This document shows, piece after piece, positions 50,985-61,019 of a stretch of DNA of 64,000 nt. The translations under genes and the position numbers were made by a program. Origin of the DNA: Diaphorobacter aerolatus (GTDB lineage: Bacteria; Pseudomonadota; Gammaproteobacteria; Burkholderiales; Burkholderiaceae_C); contig NZ_CP060783.1 in NCBI RefSeq assembly GCF_014489535.1, positions 2,604,001 through 2,668,000 on the forward strand, read 5' to 3'. Position 1 is the first letter of the stretch, and the number at the start of each line of letters is the position of its first letter. The notes beneath the pieces are model-generated. The model was not told the origin of the DNA, did no database searches, and saw nothing but the letters and a program-made list of their open reading frames with translations.

Positions 50985-52358
50985 GTGACCCTCAATACCG
51001 CCCAATTGCTGGCCGACGAAGCCAGATACTGCTCGTTTGGCGACACCGTCCACTACGTCAATCCCCCGAAAATCTTCACCAGTTGCGATGGCAGCTACAT
51101 GTACGACGATGCCGGCACACCGTATCTGGATCTGCAGATGTGGTACTCGGCCGTCAACTTTGGCTACAAGAACAAGCGTCTTGAGGCGAAGATGATCGAG
51201 CAACTCAGGGAGCTGCCGCAAGTCGCAAGTCAGTACCTGCATCCCACCAAGATCGAGCTTGCGAAATTCATTGCGCAAGATGCGGAAAAGAAATGGGGTC
51301 ATCAAGGCCGGGTGCATTTCAACGTCGGCGGTGCGCAGGCAATCGAAGATTCGCTGAAGGTGGTGCGCAACGCCAGCAACGGCAAGAGCCTGATGTTCGC
51401 ATTTGAAGGCGGATATCACGGACGCACGCTTGGCGCCTCGTCGATCACATCGAGCTACCGCTATCGTCGCCGCTTTGGCCACTTCAGTGATCGCGCGCAA
51501 TTCATTCCATTCCCGTACCCGTTTCGTCGCCCCAAGGGCATGACGGCAGAAGAATATTCGGAGCAGATCGTGCGCGAGTTTGAGCGCAAGTTCGAGAACG
51601 AGTACCACGCCGTCTGGGACCCCAAGACCAACCAGTGCGAATACGCGGCGTTTTACGTGGAGCCGATTCAGGGCACGGGCGGCTACGTGGTGCCGCCGCC
51701 GAATTTCTTCAAGGGCTTGAAGAAGGTGCTCGACGATCACGGTGTGCTGATGGTGGTCGATGAAATCCAGATGGGCTTCTGGCGCACGGGCACGCTTTGG
51801 TCGGTGGAAAACTTTGGCATCAAGCCCGACGTACTGGTGTTTGCGAAGGCGCTGACCAATGGCCTCAATGCGCTGTCGGGTCTATGGGCGCGCGAGGAAC
51901 TCATCAATCCGACGATATTCCCGCCGGGCTCCACCCACTCGACTTTCGCCTCGAACCCATTGGGTACCGCGCTGGGTCTCGAAGTGATGAAGATGACGCA
52001 CGAGGTCGACTTCGGCAAGCAGGTGCGCGAATCCGGTGCCTACTTTCTCGAAGGGCTGAAGGAGCTTCAAAAACGCCACAAGGAGATCGGCGATGTAGAC
52101 GGCATGGGCCTCGCGCTGCGTGCCGAGATCTGCACGGACGACGGCTTCACGCCCAACAAGGCGCTGCTCGACAAGATGGTGGATATCGGCCTTGAGGGCG
52201 GCCTTGAGTACAACGGTCAGAAACGCGGCCTGGTGCTCGACGTGGGCGGCTACTACAAGAACGTGATCACCTTCGCACCGTCGCTGATGATCACGCGCGG
52301 CGAGATCGACGAGGCCATGGTGTTGCTCGATCAACTGATTACCAAGGCGAAGAAGTAA
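50985..52358 (+). CDS. Class III aminotransferase (PLP), substrate unknown
   Basis: A fold-type I, class III aminotransferase of 457 residues. The PLP lysine is K288 in LVFAKALTNGL; the DEIQMGFWRTG motif (259-269) and EGGYHGRTLG (141-150) are diagnostic. A GTG at 50985 with GGAG nine bases upstream is the best start. The family covers ornithine, lysine, GABA and diamine transaminases; nothing here fixes the substrate. It opens a four-gene plus-strand set (aminotransferase, acyltransferase, arginase-fold, Cfa-like). Confidence 0.85.
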   Translation: MTLNTAQLLADEARYCSFGDTVHYVNPPKIFTSCDGSYMYDDAGTPYLDLQMWYSAVNFGYKNKRLEAKMIEQLRELPQVASQYLHPTKIELAKFIAQDAEKKWGHQGRVHFNVGGAQAIEDSLKVVRNASNGKSLMFAFEGGYHGRTLGASSITSSYRYRRRFGHFSDRAQFIPFPYPFRRPKGMTAEEYSEQIVREFERKFENEYHAVWDPKTNQCEYAAFYVEPIQGTGGYVVPPPNFFKGLKKVLDDHGVLMVVDEIQMGFWRTGTLWSVENFGIKPDVLVFAKALTNGLNALSGLWAREELINPTIFPPGSTHSTFASNPLGTALGLEVMKMTHEVDFGKQVRESGAYFLEGLKELQKRHKEIGDVDGMGLALRAEICTDDGFTPNKALLDKMVDIGLEGGLEYNGQKRGLVLDVGGYYKNVITFAPSLMITRGEIDEAMVLLDQLITKAKK

Positions 52359-52446
52359 GGCTCTTTGTTATTCACCCTTCTCTTTTCTGCCAATCACAGG
52401 CGAATAAGGAAAGGGTTGTTGTCCTGCCATTGAGGCCATAGACGAG

Positions 52447-53514
52447 TTGAATTCAACGCGGTATCGCAACCAGCTAGAGCCTTCGGCGCTGATCCGGCAA
52501 TTTGCCGCGCATCCGCCCGAAGGCTTTGTCGTGGATGAGCGCTGGCCTGCACCGGCATTCACGGCACCCTTCGATCTGCTGACGACCGCGGATGAGGCAC
52601 TCAAACGCAAATTGCAAAAACTGCCTTGTGGCCCGTGGCTCGCAAGGCGACTCACGCTTGACACGGACTTCGTCGGTACAACACTGACGGAATACGCGCC
52701 CATGCCGCAGGGCATCCCGGCATCCAGGCTCGCGGCGCAACTGCGCGAGCATGCCGGCGGGCGCATGCTCACCATCGTGAAGGATTTGCCGCAGTCTTCA
52801 CCGCTGCTGGGCGCTGACGACAATGCATTCTCCGATGCGCTGGTTCAGCAGCTCGTTCAAATGGGCTTCATCCTCGTGGAGGGGCAGGCGCTCGCCTACG
52901 TGCCCATCGATTTCACGAGCATCGATGAGTATCTTGCGCGACTCTCCAAAGGCCGCCGCCAGAATCTCAAACGCAAGCTCAAGAGCCTGGCGCATTTGCA
53001 GATTGCACGCATTGCAACTGGCGAACATTTTGCAAGCGATATGCGTGTGAGCGAGTACTACGCGCTGTTCGATGCCGTTTATGCGCAAAGCGAGATTCAC
53101 TTCGACAAACTCACACCGGCTTTTTTTGCCGCGATTCTGCGCGATGCGTCGAACGGCGGTATCGTGTTCGAATACCGCAGCGCGGCCGATGGCGCGCTGC
53201 TTGGCTGGAACCTTTGTTTCGAGCATCAGGGCCGCCTCATCGACAAATACATCGGCCTTTCGTACCCACGCGCCCGTGAGATGAATCTGTATTTCGTCAG
53301 CTGGATGATCAACCTCGAATACGCCATCGAGCGTGGAATCACGCACTACGTCGCAGGCTGGACAGACCCCGAAGTGAAAGCCCAGCTCGGTGCACGATTC
53401 ACATTCACGCGGCACGCGGTTTTCATCCGCAACCGGCTGCTGCGGGCGCTCGGGCGAAGATTTTCCGGGCGCTTTGAAAGTGACCGTCAGTGGAGCGAGG
53501 AACATCTCACATGA
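52447..53514 (+). CDS. FemAB/GNAT-type N-acyltransferase
   Basis: A 355-residue protein with a C-terminal GNAT/FemAB-like domain: MLTIVKDLPQ, then LARLSKGRRQNLKRKLKSL, DGALLGWNLCFEHQGRLIDKYIGL and LNLYFVSWMINLEYAIERGI with the usual ITHYVAGWTDPEVKAQLGA ending. Such proteins transfer acyl or aminoacyl groups to amines. The TTG start at 52447 is the only one ahead of the conserved part; no strong ribosome binding site. It overlaps the next gene by four bases. Confidence 0.75.
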   Translation: MNSTRYRNQLEPSALIRQFAAHPPEGFVVDERWPAPAFTAPFDLLTTADEALKRKLQKLPCGPWLARRLTLDTDFVGTTLTEYAPMPQGIPASRLAAQLREHAGGRMLTIVKDLPQSSPLLGADDNAFSDALVQQLVQMGFILVEGQALAYVPIDFTSIDEYLARLSKGRRQNLKRKLKSLAHLQIARIATGEHFASDMRVSEYYALFDAVYAQSEIHFDKLTPAFFAAILRDASNGGIVFEYRSAADGALLGWNLCFEHQGRLIDKYIGLSYPRAREMNLYFVSWMINLEYAIERGITHYVAGWTDPEVKAQLGARFTFTRHAVFIRNRLLRALGRRFSGRFESDRQWSEEHLT

Positions 53515-54418
53515 CACCCCTGGTGCTTGACGTCGATGGCTCCGTGGGCGCGCTCCCCGATGAAATCCGACTGACGCTCAACGACTGGCAGGAAGCCATG
53601 CGTTTTGGCTGCACGCTCCGCCGCTATGCGGCGTTTCGCTCGCTGGTCGAAGGACAGATGCCCGCGCGCTACGGCACTGCGTTGATGGGCAGTGGCGATT
53701 TTCATCACCTGAGCTGGATGTTGATCGAGCGCTGTATCCAACGCCACGGCTTCAGCGCCAGTCGTCCGCTGCGCGTGGTGGTGCTCGACAACCATCCCGA
53801 CAACATGCTGTTTCCCTGGGGCATTCACTGTGGCTCATGGGTGCGGCGCGTGGCGATGCATCCGGCGGTATCGCAGGTGCATGTGGCAGGCATTACCTCA
53901 CAGGACATCAGCGCCCGGCACGCGTGGGAAAACTACGCTGCGCCGCTGCGTGCTGGCAAGCTCACGTACTGGAGCAGCGGTGTCGACACCGCATGGGCGA
54001 CACGTAAAGGCCTGAGCAGCGCGTTCCGCAATTTCGACAGCTTGAGCGCGCTCGCCCATGGTCTGTCGCAAATGCTCGGGCAGAGCAGGCAACCTACGTA
54101 TCTCAGCATCGACAAGGACGTTTTTGCACTGGATGTGGTGCAGACCAACTGGGATCAGGGCAGCATGCGCGAGAGCGAGGCGGCGCTGATCATTGAGACG
54201 CTTTCCGGCCAGATCGTGGACAGCGACATTACCGGGACATTTCGTCATGGCGCTACGCGACATGGTGGAAGCGTCTGCTCAGTGCCGGGGACGGTCAGGA
54301 TACGCAGATCGACAGCGCGGCGCTCGCAGCGGCGCAAAGCGGTCAGCATGCATTCAACGTGCGGCTTCTGGACCGCATCGCTCGCTGTCACGTTGCATCA
54401 GTAACATCCGCGATATGA
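53511..54418 (+). CDS. Arginase/ureohydrolase-fold protein (one frameshift)
   Basis: A 302-residue protein with the spaced metal ligands of the arginase fold: GDFHH (62-66, in place of GGDH), DNHPD (93-97, DAHxD type) and SIDKD (199-203, DxD type). The sequence is otherwise far from arginase or agmatinase, so the substrate may be an unusual amidine, amide or deacetylation substrate. One G near 54231 restores GDISSWRYATWWKRLL and a stop at 54416. Translationally coupled to the acyltransferase gene (ATGA). Confidence 0.7.
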
Positions 54419-54437
54419 GTGATCGCCAGGAGACGCC

Positions 54438-55722
54438 ATGTTCGACACGCTGATCGACTCCATGCTCCGGACCGCCTTCGCGCCGCTGGTGCAGACCGGC
54501 CGGCTTGAGGTGGTCACGCCCGCGGGCAGGGTTCTGATCCTCGGAGATGGCGGGGTGCCGCAAGCACGTATCCGTTTTACGGATCGGCGCGCGGTGATCA
54601 ACCTGCTGCGTGATCCTGATCTGAACTTCGGTGAGATGTTCATGCAGGAGCGGCTGGTGGTGGAGCAAGGTTCAGTCTACGACGTGCTGGAGCTGGTGCT
54701 GCGCCACGCCAAGAACGTGCCGGACAACCCGTTCGTGCAAGTGCTGGATGCGATTCGCATGAAGCTGCGACCGTTCCTGCAGAACAACCTGCGCCGCAAA
54801 TCGCGCGCGAACGTGGCGCATCACTACGATCTGGATGACCGGATGTATGGTCTGTTCCTCGATCAGGATCGTCAGTATTCCTGCGCCTATTTCGAACGCG
54901 GCGACGAAGACCTCGAAACCGCGCAACTCGCGAAGAAGCGCCACATTGCCGCCAAGCTGCTGGTGGAGCCCGGTCATCGCGTGCTCGACATCGGCTGCGG
55001 TTGGGCGGCATGGCACGTTATCTCGCCGAGATCGGCCAGGCCGGGCATGTGAAGGGAGTGACGCTGTCCACCGAACAGCTTGAGGGAGCGAAGCGGCGCG
55101 CGCTGGACACGCCCGTGTCCGGGCGGCTCGAATACGCACTGGAAGACTACCGTGACACACGCGGGCCGTTTGACCGTATCGTTTCCGTCGGCATGTTCGA
55201 GCATGTGGGCGCCCAGTTTCATGACGCGTTCTTCAAGCAGTGCTACAACCTGCTCGCCGAAGATGGCGTGATGCTGCTGCACTTCATCGGCAACTTTGAA
55301 CCACCCGCCTTCAACAACCCTGGATCGAGCGCTACATCTTCCCCGGCGGCCACCTGCCATCGATGTCGGAGTTCACGCCCGCCATGGAACGATCTGGATT
55401 GCTGGTCAGCGATGTCGAAGTGCTGCGTCTGCACTACGCGCGCACGCTCAGGCTGTGGCGCGAGCGCTTTCTGGCGCGCCGCGATGACGCCAAGGCCCTG
55501 CTGGACGAACGATTTTGCAGGATGTGGGAGTTTTATCTGGCGATGTCCGAAACCGCGTTCCGTTATCAGGACATCGCCGTTTTCCAGGTGCAGCTCGTGC
55601 GCAATCAGGCGGCGGTGCCGCTCACACGCGACTACGTGGGACAGCGCCGTGATGCACTCAGGGTGCGTGAGTTGCAGTCTCCGCGATATGCGAACATAGG
55701 CGCTCGAACTGCACATCCGTAA
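54438..55722 (+). CDS. Cyclopropane-fatty-acid-synthase-like methyltransferase (two frameshifts)
   Basis: A SAM-dependent enzyme of the Cfa/CMAS family, 428 residues after repair. It has an N-terminal lipid-binding region, then SRANVAHHYDLDDRMYGLFLD, SAM motif VLDIGCGWGGMARYLAE, GVTLSTEQLEGAK and VSVGMFEHVG. Frameshifts near 55000 (GGG) and 55321 (CCC) each need one base; the second restores NPWIERYIFPGGHLPSMSEF. Members modify unsaturated lipid chains, or methylate other substrates. Its 3' end overlaps the convergent DegT gene by 65 bp. Confidence 0.83.
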
Positions 55723-56890
55723 GCCATTCGCTGTTGCTGATCGCGACAAGGCGCTGCGCCCAGTCGCGCGCAATCATTACGCTGTCGAGCACCGCGCGTC
55801 CGAGAAGCGGTGCATAACGCACGTAGTCGGGCAGGATGTTCACGAACGGCAGCGACAGCCCCAACCCGGAAGACCAATAGGCGCGCATCAATGCATCGCG
55901 CGATACGCGGCTCGGCATGCGCAGCAAAATCACCGGCCACGTGCCCTGGGCATTGGGTGCAACATCACGCACGATCTCCACGCCGGAAATTTGAGCGAGT
56001 GTCTGGATTCGGTTTTCCGCACGGGCTTGGGCCTGCGCGAGGTGCGAAGTCAAGCGTTTAAGTGCGCGCACGCCCACACGCCTGCGCCACGCGCCGAGCG
56101 TGTGCTGGGGAATGAACGCATCAAAATCATCGCCCGCTGCGGTGATCCAATCGTCTGCCGCGAGGTTCTTGCGCAACGGTGCTCCATACGCCCAATCGAG
56201 CGTGGCCGGTCGGTACACGGCGGCATAGCCCGCAAGCTCCGCGCTGCGAAGCAGTTCCCAGCCCAGACTGAATCCCACGGTTCGTGAATGCGTTACGCGC
56301 AAACGGCTTCGCAACTGCGGATCACGCGCTACCAGCACCCCGCCTTCAAAGGTCGTGAGTCCCTTTCCAACCGCCAGACTGAACAGGCCGATGTCGCCTT
56401 GCATGCCCACGGACTCGCCATTCACGCGCGCGCCGAGCGCTTGCGCGGCGTCTTCGATCACGTACGCGCCAACCATGCGCGCGAAGTGCTGTGCGACCCG
56501 CACGTCGGCCACGCGGCCACCGAGATGCGTGGGAACAATGGCAAGCGTTTTTTCGCTACACAGACTGCGCAACATCTGCTCGTCCATGTCCAGCGCCTGC
56601 GGACTCAGGTCGCACAGGCGCGCTTGCAGTCCGCACTGTGATATCGCCATCGCGACCAGCGGGCAGGTGTATGCGGGCACGATGACTTCGTTGCGCGCGG
56701 GTGCCAGCTTCTGCAAGGTGCGCAGTGCCACCACGAGTGCCGAGGTGCCCGAGCATTCGAGTTGCGTGGCTGGCACCTTGAGCCATTGCGCCAGCGCATC
56801 TTCCAGATTGGCATCGCCCCAGGGCAGCAAGTCAGAGGCAAGAAGCCGCAATCCGGCGGTGGGAGGAACCTTGATTCGCGCAACTTGCAT
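55658..56890 (-). CDS. DegT/DnrJ/EryC1/StrS-family aminotransferase
   Basis: A 410-residue PLP enzyme of the sugar-aminotransferase type. The Schiff-base lysine is K176 in FSLAVGKGLTTFEGG; EDAAQALGA (146-154) and VPAYTCPLVAMAI are the usual blocks. Members aminate keto-sugars or related carbonyls. It is last in a nine-gene minus-strand operon and starts directly behind the EamA-like gene. Its position with flippase-like proteins suggests amination of a lipid- or sugar-linked group. Confidence 0.83.
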   Translation of the reverse strand: MQVARIKVPPTAGLRLLASDLLPWGDANLEDALAQWLKVPATQLECSGTSALVVALRTLQKLAPARNEVIVPAYTCPLVAMAISQCGLQARLCDLSPQALDMDEQMLRSLCSEKTLAIVPTHLGGRVADVRVAQHFARMVGAYVIEDAAQALGARVNGESVGMQGDIGLFSLAVGKGLTTFEGGVLVARDPQLRSRLRVTHSRTVGFSLGWELLRSAELAGYAAVYRPATLDWAYGAPLRKNLAADDWITAAGDDFDAFIPQHTLGAWRRRVGVRALKRLTSHLAQAQARAENRIQTLAQISGVEIVRDVAPNAQGTWPVILLRMPSRVSRDALMRAYWSSGLGLSLPFVNILPDYVRYAPLLGRAVLDSVMIARDWAQRLVAISNSEWLTDVQFERLCSHIAETATHAP

Positions 56891-57322
56891 TCATGCATTG
56901 TCCACGATGCGTGCCGCGCTGGCCGTGCCGCTCTGATGCTCGTCGCCCGGCTCATCGGTCTCGCTGAACGCGAGACACACGATGCCGGCAATGATGAACA
57001 CACAACCCACGATCTGCGGCCAACCGATGTCTTCATTGAACAGGTAGTGCGAGAGCGCGAGCACCGAGATGATCTCCAGATGCGAAGCCGCGAACGCGGG
57101 CCCGATGGGCGCGCGCCTGAGCAGACTCATCCACGTGAAGAACGCACCGATGTAGCCCACGAACGCGCCATAGATCCATGGCTCGCCGAACACGCGCATT
57201 AGCCATGACGGCGTGAACTCAAGCGGCAGCGCAGCACTGCCCGCTTTCTTGAAGCTGAGCTGCGCCAGCGTGTCAAATGCCATCAGCACCAGAAAGCCGA
57301 CGATGTAGAAGCGCCTGCTCAT
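56891..57322 (-). CDS. Half-size EamA/SMR-like membrane protein 1
   Basis: A 143-residue protein with four membrane helices (FYIVGFLVLMAFDTLAQLSFKKAG, IYGAFVGYIGAFFTWMSLL, AASHLEIISVLALSHYLF, IVGCVFIIAGIVCLAF). The size and pairing with the preceding gene recall heterodimeric ArnE/ArnF, which flip undecaprenyl-phosphate-aminoarabinose. It overlaps the partner's stop codon (ATGA). The C-terminal tail is polar. Confidence 0.75.
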   Translation of the reverse strand: MSRRFYIVGFLVLMAFDTLAQLSFKKAGSAALPLEFTPSWLMRVFGEPWIYGAFVGYIGAFFTWMSLLRRAPIGPAFAASHLEIISVLALSHYLFNEDIGWPQIVGCVFIIAGIVCLAFSETDEPGDEHQSGTASAARIVDNA

Positions 57323-57690
57323 CCCTTGAGCCCCACGACCGCTACACCGATCGACACCAGCACGATGCCCGCAACACGCAACGGTGCCAATTTTTCCTTG
57401 AAGAAAATGCGACCCGCGATCATGATCGCGACGATGTTGATTGAGCCCAGCAGCACGCCATCCGACAGCGGCACGAGCGACAGAAACGCGAGCCAGAAGA
57501 TGAATTCGGCCACGTAGCAGCCCATGCCAATCCACAGCCATGGCTTGCCCAGCATGAAGCGCCAGCGCGCCATGCCGTCCAGCTCACCGGGCTGGCTGGC
57601 CGCGGCCTTGAACGCCAACTGCCCTCCACTATCCACCAGCACGTTGAGCGCCCACAAGGTGAGAACCAGCGGCGACAGTTCACCGCTCAT
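57319..57690 (-). CDS. Half-size EamA/SMR-like membrane protein 2
   Basis: A 123-residue, four-helix protein (LVLTLWALNVLVDSGGQLAFKAA, WLWIGMGCYVAEFIFWLAFL, DGVLLGSINIVAIMIAG, LRVAGIVLVSIGVAVVGL). It resembles its neighbour in size and in the conserved early QLAFK/QLSFK, so the two probably arose by duplication and form a heterodimer. Start MSGELSPLV at 57690 overlaps the hydrolase gene by 11 bp. Confidence 0.75.
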   Translation of the reverse strand: MSGELSPLVLTLWALNVLVDSGGQLAFKAAASQPGELDGMARWRFMLGKPWLWIGMGCYVAEFIFWLAFLSLVPLSDGVLLGSINIVAIMIAGRIFFKEKLAPLRVAGIVLVSIGVAVVGLKG

Positions 57691-58605
57691 GCTGCGCTGG
57701 CTCCGGCTGTGACCTGGCGGCGCAGACGCGGGCGAGAAACTCGTTGACGCGGGCAATCACCGTGCGGCGCTCGCGGTCGATGGTGATCATGTGATAACAG
57801 TTGTCGAGCAGCACCAGCTCGACCTGCGCATTCACCGCACCCCGCGCGATGTCGTGCGCGTTGGAGACCGAGGAGATGTCGTCATGGCTCGCATGTATCA
57901 CGAGGCATGGCGCGCACAGTTTGTTCAGGTGCGACTGCACATGCGCCGAAAGGCGTCGAAGCTCGATGATCGACCACCAGGGATTTCCGGGCAGGCCCGC
58001 TGCCGCACTGTCACCACTGTGCATCTGCTCGACGATGCGCGCCCTCAATGCCTCGTCCTTGATGCCATAGGGGGGCGCCTCCATGAACACGCTCTTGCGG
58101 CCAATGCCAAGGCTGCGAAACAGCGGCAGCAGGAATGCGAGTCGGGTATAGCCGGGAATGCTCCATCCGTCGTACCGGAAGGTGGTGGACAACGCGCAGA
58201 CACCGGCCACTTTGTCCGTGCGTTTTTCTGCAATCGCAAGCGAGAGCAAGGCACCCATCGAAAGACCCCGACCACGACCTGATCGACATGCCCGCTGAAA
58301 CGATCCAGCCCCGATTCAACGCTGGCAAGCCAGTCCTGCCAGCGTGTGCTCACCAGATCCTCCATCGCACCGCAATGACCTGCAAGCTGCACCGCATATA
58401 CCGTGAATCCCTGCCTGTTGAGTCCCTTGCCGAGCACGCGCATTTCAGCGGGCGTTCCCGTCAACCCATGCACGAGCAGCACTCCGGTGCGCGCCGCAGG
58501 GCCGAAGCCCGGCATCACGAATTCGTTGCGCGTGAGGCATAGCGATTGCAGCGCGGCCTCGGCCTCGCTTTTCCGTACTGCGTGGAATCCGTCTGCGGCG
58601 TTCAT
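57680..58605 (-). CDS. Alpha/beta hydrolase, esterase/lipase type (one frameshift)
   Basis: A 308-residue serine hydrolase. The oxyanion motif is VLLVHGLTGTPAEM; the nucleophile elbow GLSMG appears only after restoring one G near 58263 (VVVGGLSMGALLSLAIAE). The Asp/His are probably in HASHDDISS and DNCYHMITIDRE. The pattern resembles carboxylesterase Est/YvaK-type lipases. It overlaps the HAD phosphatase gene by four bases. Confidence 0.82.
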
Positions 58606-59300
58606 GCATGGGTCTCCAGTCCGAGCGCGATTTTTTCAAGCAGCGCGGTCGCTTCGGTGAACGTTTCGAACGGCACGTGCGCGATGCCGTGTGCCTCGCA
58701 GTGTCCAATGAGCTTGTACTTGGCGAGCACCAGATCGGCCTTGTGCGACACGCAAAAATCCGAGGTGCTGTCGCCCACATACAAGACGCGCAGGGCGTCA
58801 CCCTGCTGTTCGACAAGACGCTCGCACTTGCAATTGCCGCTCGCGCGCTGGCAGCGGGCGCTGGCCCATGGCGACTCCAGGTGCCAGCGGCGTTCACCCG
58901 CGCCCACCAGACGATTGGCGATCACGTCCAGATGGCCGAGGCCGTGGCGCGCGAGCACGTGACGGATGGCGTAGTCGATGCCGTCACTCACCACTTGCAC
59001 CTTGATGCCGTGTGCGTGCGCCACAGCCACAAAGTCGGCAAAGCCCGGATCGATTTCAATGCCGTCAAGATGCGCGCGCAACTCGTCTTCGCTCATGTCG
59101 AGCAGCGCGACCTGGCCCTTCATGCATTCACGCGAACCGATCTCGCCGCGCTCCCACGCGTCTTCCAGTTCCTGCCAGCCCGGCATCCCGAAACGCGTGA
59201 GCAGGGTATCGGTCACGTCGAGCAGGCTGATCGTGCCGTCGAAATCGGATTGCACCATCCAGCCGGTATGCGCTGGATACAGGTCGATGCGTTTATTCAT
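58602..59300 (-). CDS. HAD-family phosphatase, MtnX/SerB-like
   Basis: A 232-residue HAD-IB phosphatase. The nucleophile and acid/base aspartates are in QSDFDGTISLLD (D19, D21), motif II is VQVVSDGIDYAI and motif III/IV is LRVLYVGDSTSDFCVSHKADLV. It resembles MtnX-like phosphatases of methionine salvage, but no mtn genes are nearby, so it more likely dephosphorylates an intermediate of this locus. Overlaps the adaptor gene by 8 bp and the hydrolase by 4 bp. Confidence 0.83.
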   Translation of the reverse strand: MNKRIDLYPAHTGWMVQSDFDGTISLLDVTDTLLTRFGMPGWQELEDAWERGEIGSRECMKGQVALLDMSEDELRAHLDGIEIDPGFADFVAVAHAHGIKVQVVSDGIDYAIRHVLARHGLGHLDVIANRLVGAGERRWHLESPWASARCQRASGNCKCERLVEQQGDALRVLYVGDSTSDFCVSHKADLVLAKYKLIGHCEAHGIAHVPFETFTEATALLEKIALGLETHA

Positions 59301-60235
59301 GGAAAGTCACTCTCACGTTTTGTCCCACGCGCGCCCTGGTCGGGGCTGCTCAAATGCCAGCACGCATTCGATGATGCGAACCGGTCCTCGCTGGGTGTCA
59401 TCCTGCAGGTGCGCCGAGCCAAACACCGGGCTGATGCGAACGACCTTTGCGTCCGGCAGCGCGGCCGCGTTGTTGCCGGGGTCGCCGTCGAACACCACGG
59501 TCGCGCGCATGCCTTCGCGCACGGCGTTGGCAAAGCTTTCGTTGAGCTCCGCACGCACGATGAGCGGCTTCTGCGGCAACACCGTGATCACTGGCTGGGC
59601 GGGGCTCGCCTGGCTGCCCGTATGGGTTCTCACGCGCACCACGGTTCCCGCTTCGGGTGCGCGCAGCTCGAAGCGTTTCTGCGCGGAGCGCAACTGATCG
59701 ACCTTGGCTTGCGCAACCTTCACCTCTGCGGCCGCGACGTCGGATTCGGATTGCGCGTCGCGCAGTTGCTGTGCCGCGTCATCCACGTTTTGCGCATCGG
59801 CAGCGCCTTCGCGCGCGGCGGCCTGCCAGCGGGCAAGCGTGGCCTTCAATTGCGGCAACCGCGCGGCTTTTGCTTTCTCGCGCGCTTGTGCGAGCCTGGA
59901 CTCGGACTCGGCCACCGACAGATCGGCGCGTGATGCGTCATCGGCCACGCGTAGCAACAGTTGGCCGCGTTGCACGCTCTCGCCTTCTTTCGCCGGCAAT
60001 TGCAATACCGTGCCGTCAATGCCCGGGCCAGCTCCAGCAAGCCGCCCTCCACGTCGATCTTGCCGCGCGCCACGGCAGCGGGAGCATTTTGTGCCTGCGC
60101 TGCCGCAACTGCGGCGTTGGTGGTGGAAGTGGGCACGCCACTTCCGGAAGGCGAACAACCCACGAGCAGTCCGCCGAAGATGAGGGCTGACGCTACCATC
60201 AGGCTGAATGCGGATGGGCGCCGTGTCGTTTTCAT
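59293..60235 (-). CDS. Periplasmic adaptor (HlyD/MacA/DevB-like) lipoprotein (two frameshifts)
   Basis: The membrane-fusion subunit linking the inner-membrane ABC transporter to the outer-membrane channel. A lipoprotein signal with lipobox LVGC (GGLLVGCSPSG) precedes a lipoyl half-motif, a long coiled-coil hairpin (residues ~95-190, rich in Ala, Gln and Arg) and a beta-barrel region. One base near 60030 (CCC) and one near 59327 (GGG) give 314 residues ending VGQNVRVTFHE. Starts within the stop of the ATPase gene. Confidence 0.82.
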
Positions 60236-61004
60236 TGCGTCATTCCTTGGTCTTCGTCTTCGACGGGCGCGGACTGGCGCCAGTCGCTGCGGATAGCGCC
60301 GTCTTCCATGCCGAGTACGCGATCCGCGTGGCGCACCAGACGCGGGTCGTGGCTGACGCACAGCACGGTGGTGCCATGCATCCGGGCCGCGCGGTGCAGG
60401 ATGTCAATCACGCGCTGGCCGCATTCGGCGTCCAGCGCACTGGTGGGTTCGTCGGCAAACAGCAATTGCGGCTGCTTGGCCATCGCGCGCGCAATCGCCA
60501 CGCGCTGTTTTTCGCCACCGGAGAGTTCCGCAGGCCGCATGTGCGCACGATGCGAGAGCCCGACTTCGTCAAGCGCCTCCTGCGCGCGGCGTTTGGTTTC
60601 GGAGCTGCGCATGCCCATGTAGCCCAGCGGCAATTGCACCTGCTCCAGCGCGGTCAGCGCGGGAAACAGGTTGAAGCCCTGGAAAACGAAACCCGTGTTG
60701 CGCAGGCGAAAGTGTTCAAGGTCACCAGCGCTCATGCGTTCAAGGTCCTGCCCGAGCGCGTAGGCCTTGCCGCTGTCCGGCGTGAGCAGGCCCGACATCA
60801 GCGACAGCAGCGTGCTCTTGCCACAGCCGGAGGGCCCTGAGATCAGCGAGAGTTCGCCCGCATAAAGTTCCACGCTCAGTCCCTGCAACACATGCACGCG
60901 CACGAGGCCCGACAGGTAAGACTTCTTCAGCGCCACCGCCTGCAGACTGGGCTGCGCGGTGGGCAGCAACGGCTGGACTGGAGCGGGGTTGTCATCATGT
61001 TCAT
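60232..61004 (-). CDS. ABC transporter ATPase, MacB/LolD/DevA type (one frameshift)
   Basis: A 257-residue ATPase with Walker A GPSGCGKST, Q-loop GFVFQGFNLFPALTA, signature LSGGEKQRVAIARA and Walker B LLFADEPTSALD, the set typical of MacB/LolD-like exporters. The true start MNMMTTP at 61004, behind AGGA, needs one C near 60984 to join the main frame. It ends MTQ with its TGA overlapping the adaptor ATG. Confidence 0.85.
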
Positions 61005-61019
61005 GGCCAACAATCCTGA

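Noticed and set aside
55658..55722. Overlap of the Cfa-like and DegT genes as an error
   Set aside because: Both C-terminal parts read plausibly in opposite strands; a convergent 65-bp overlap is possible, so I left both ends as they stand.
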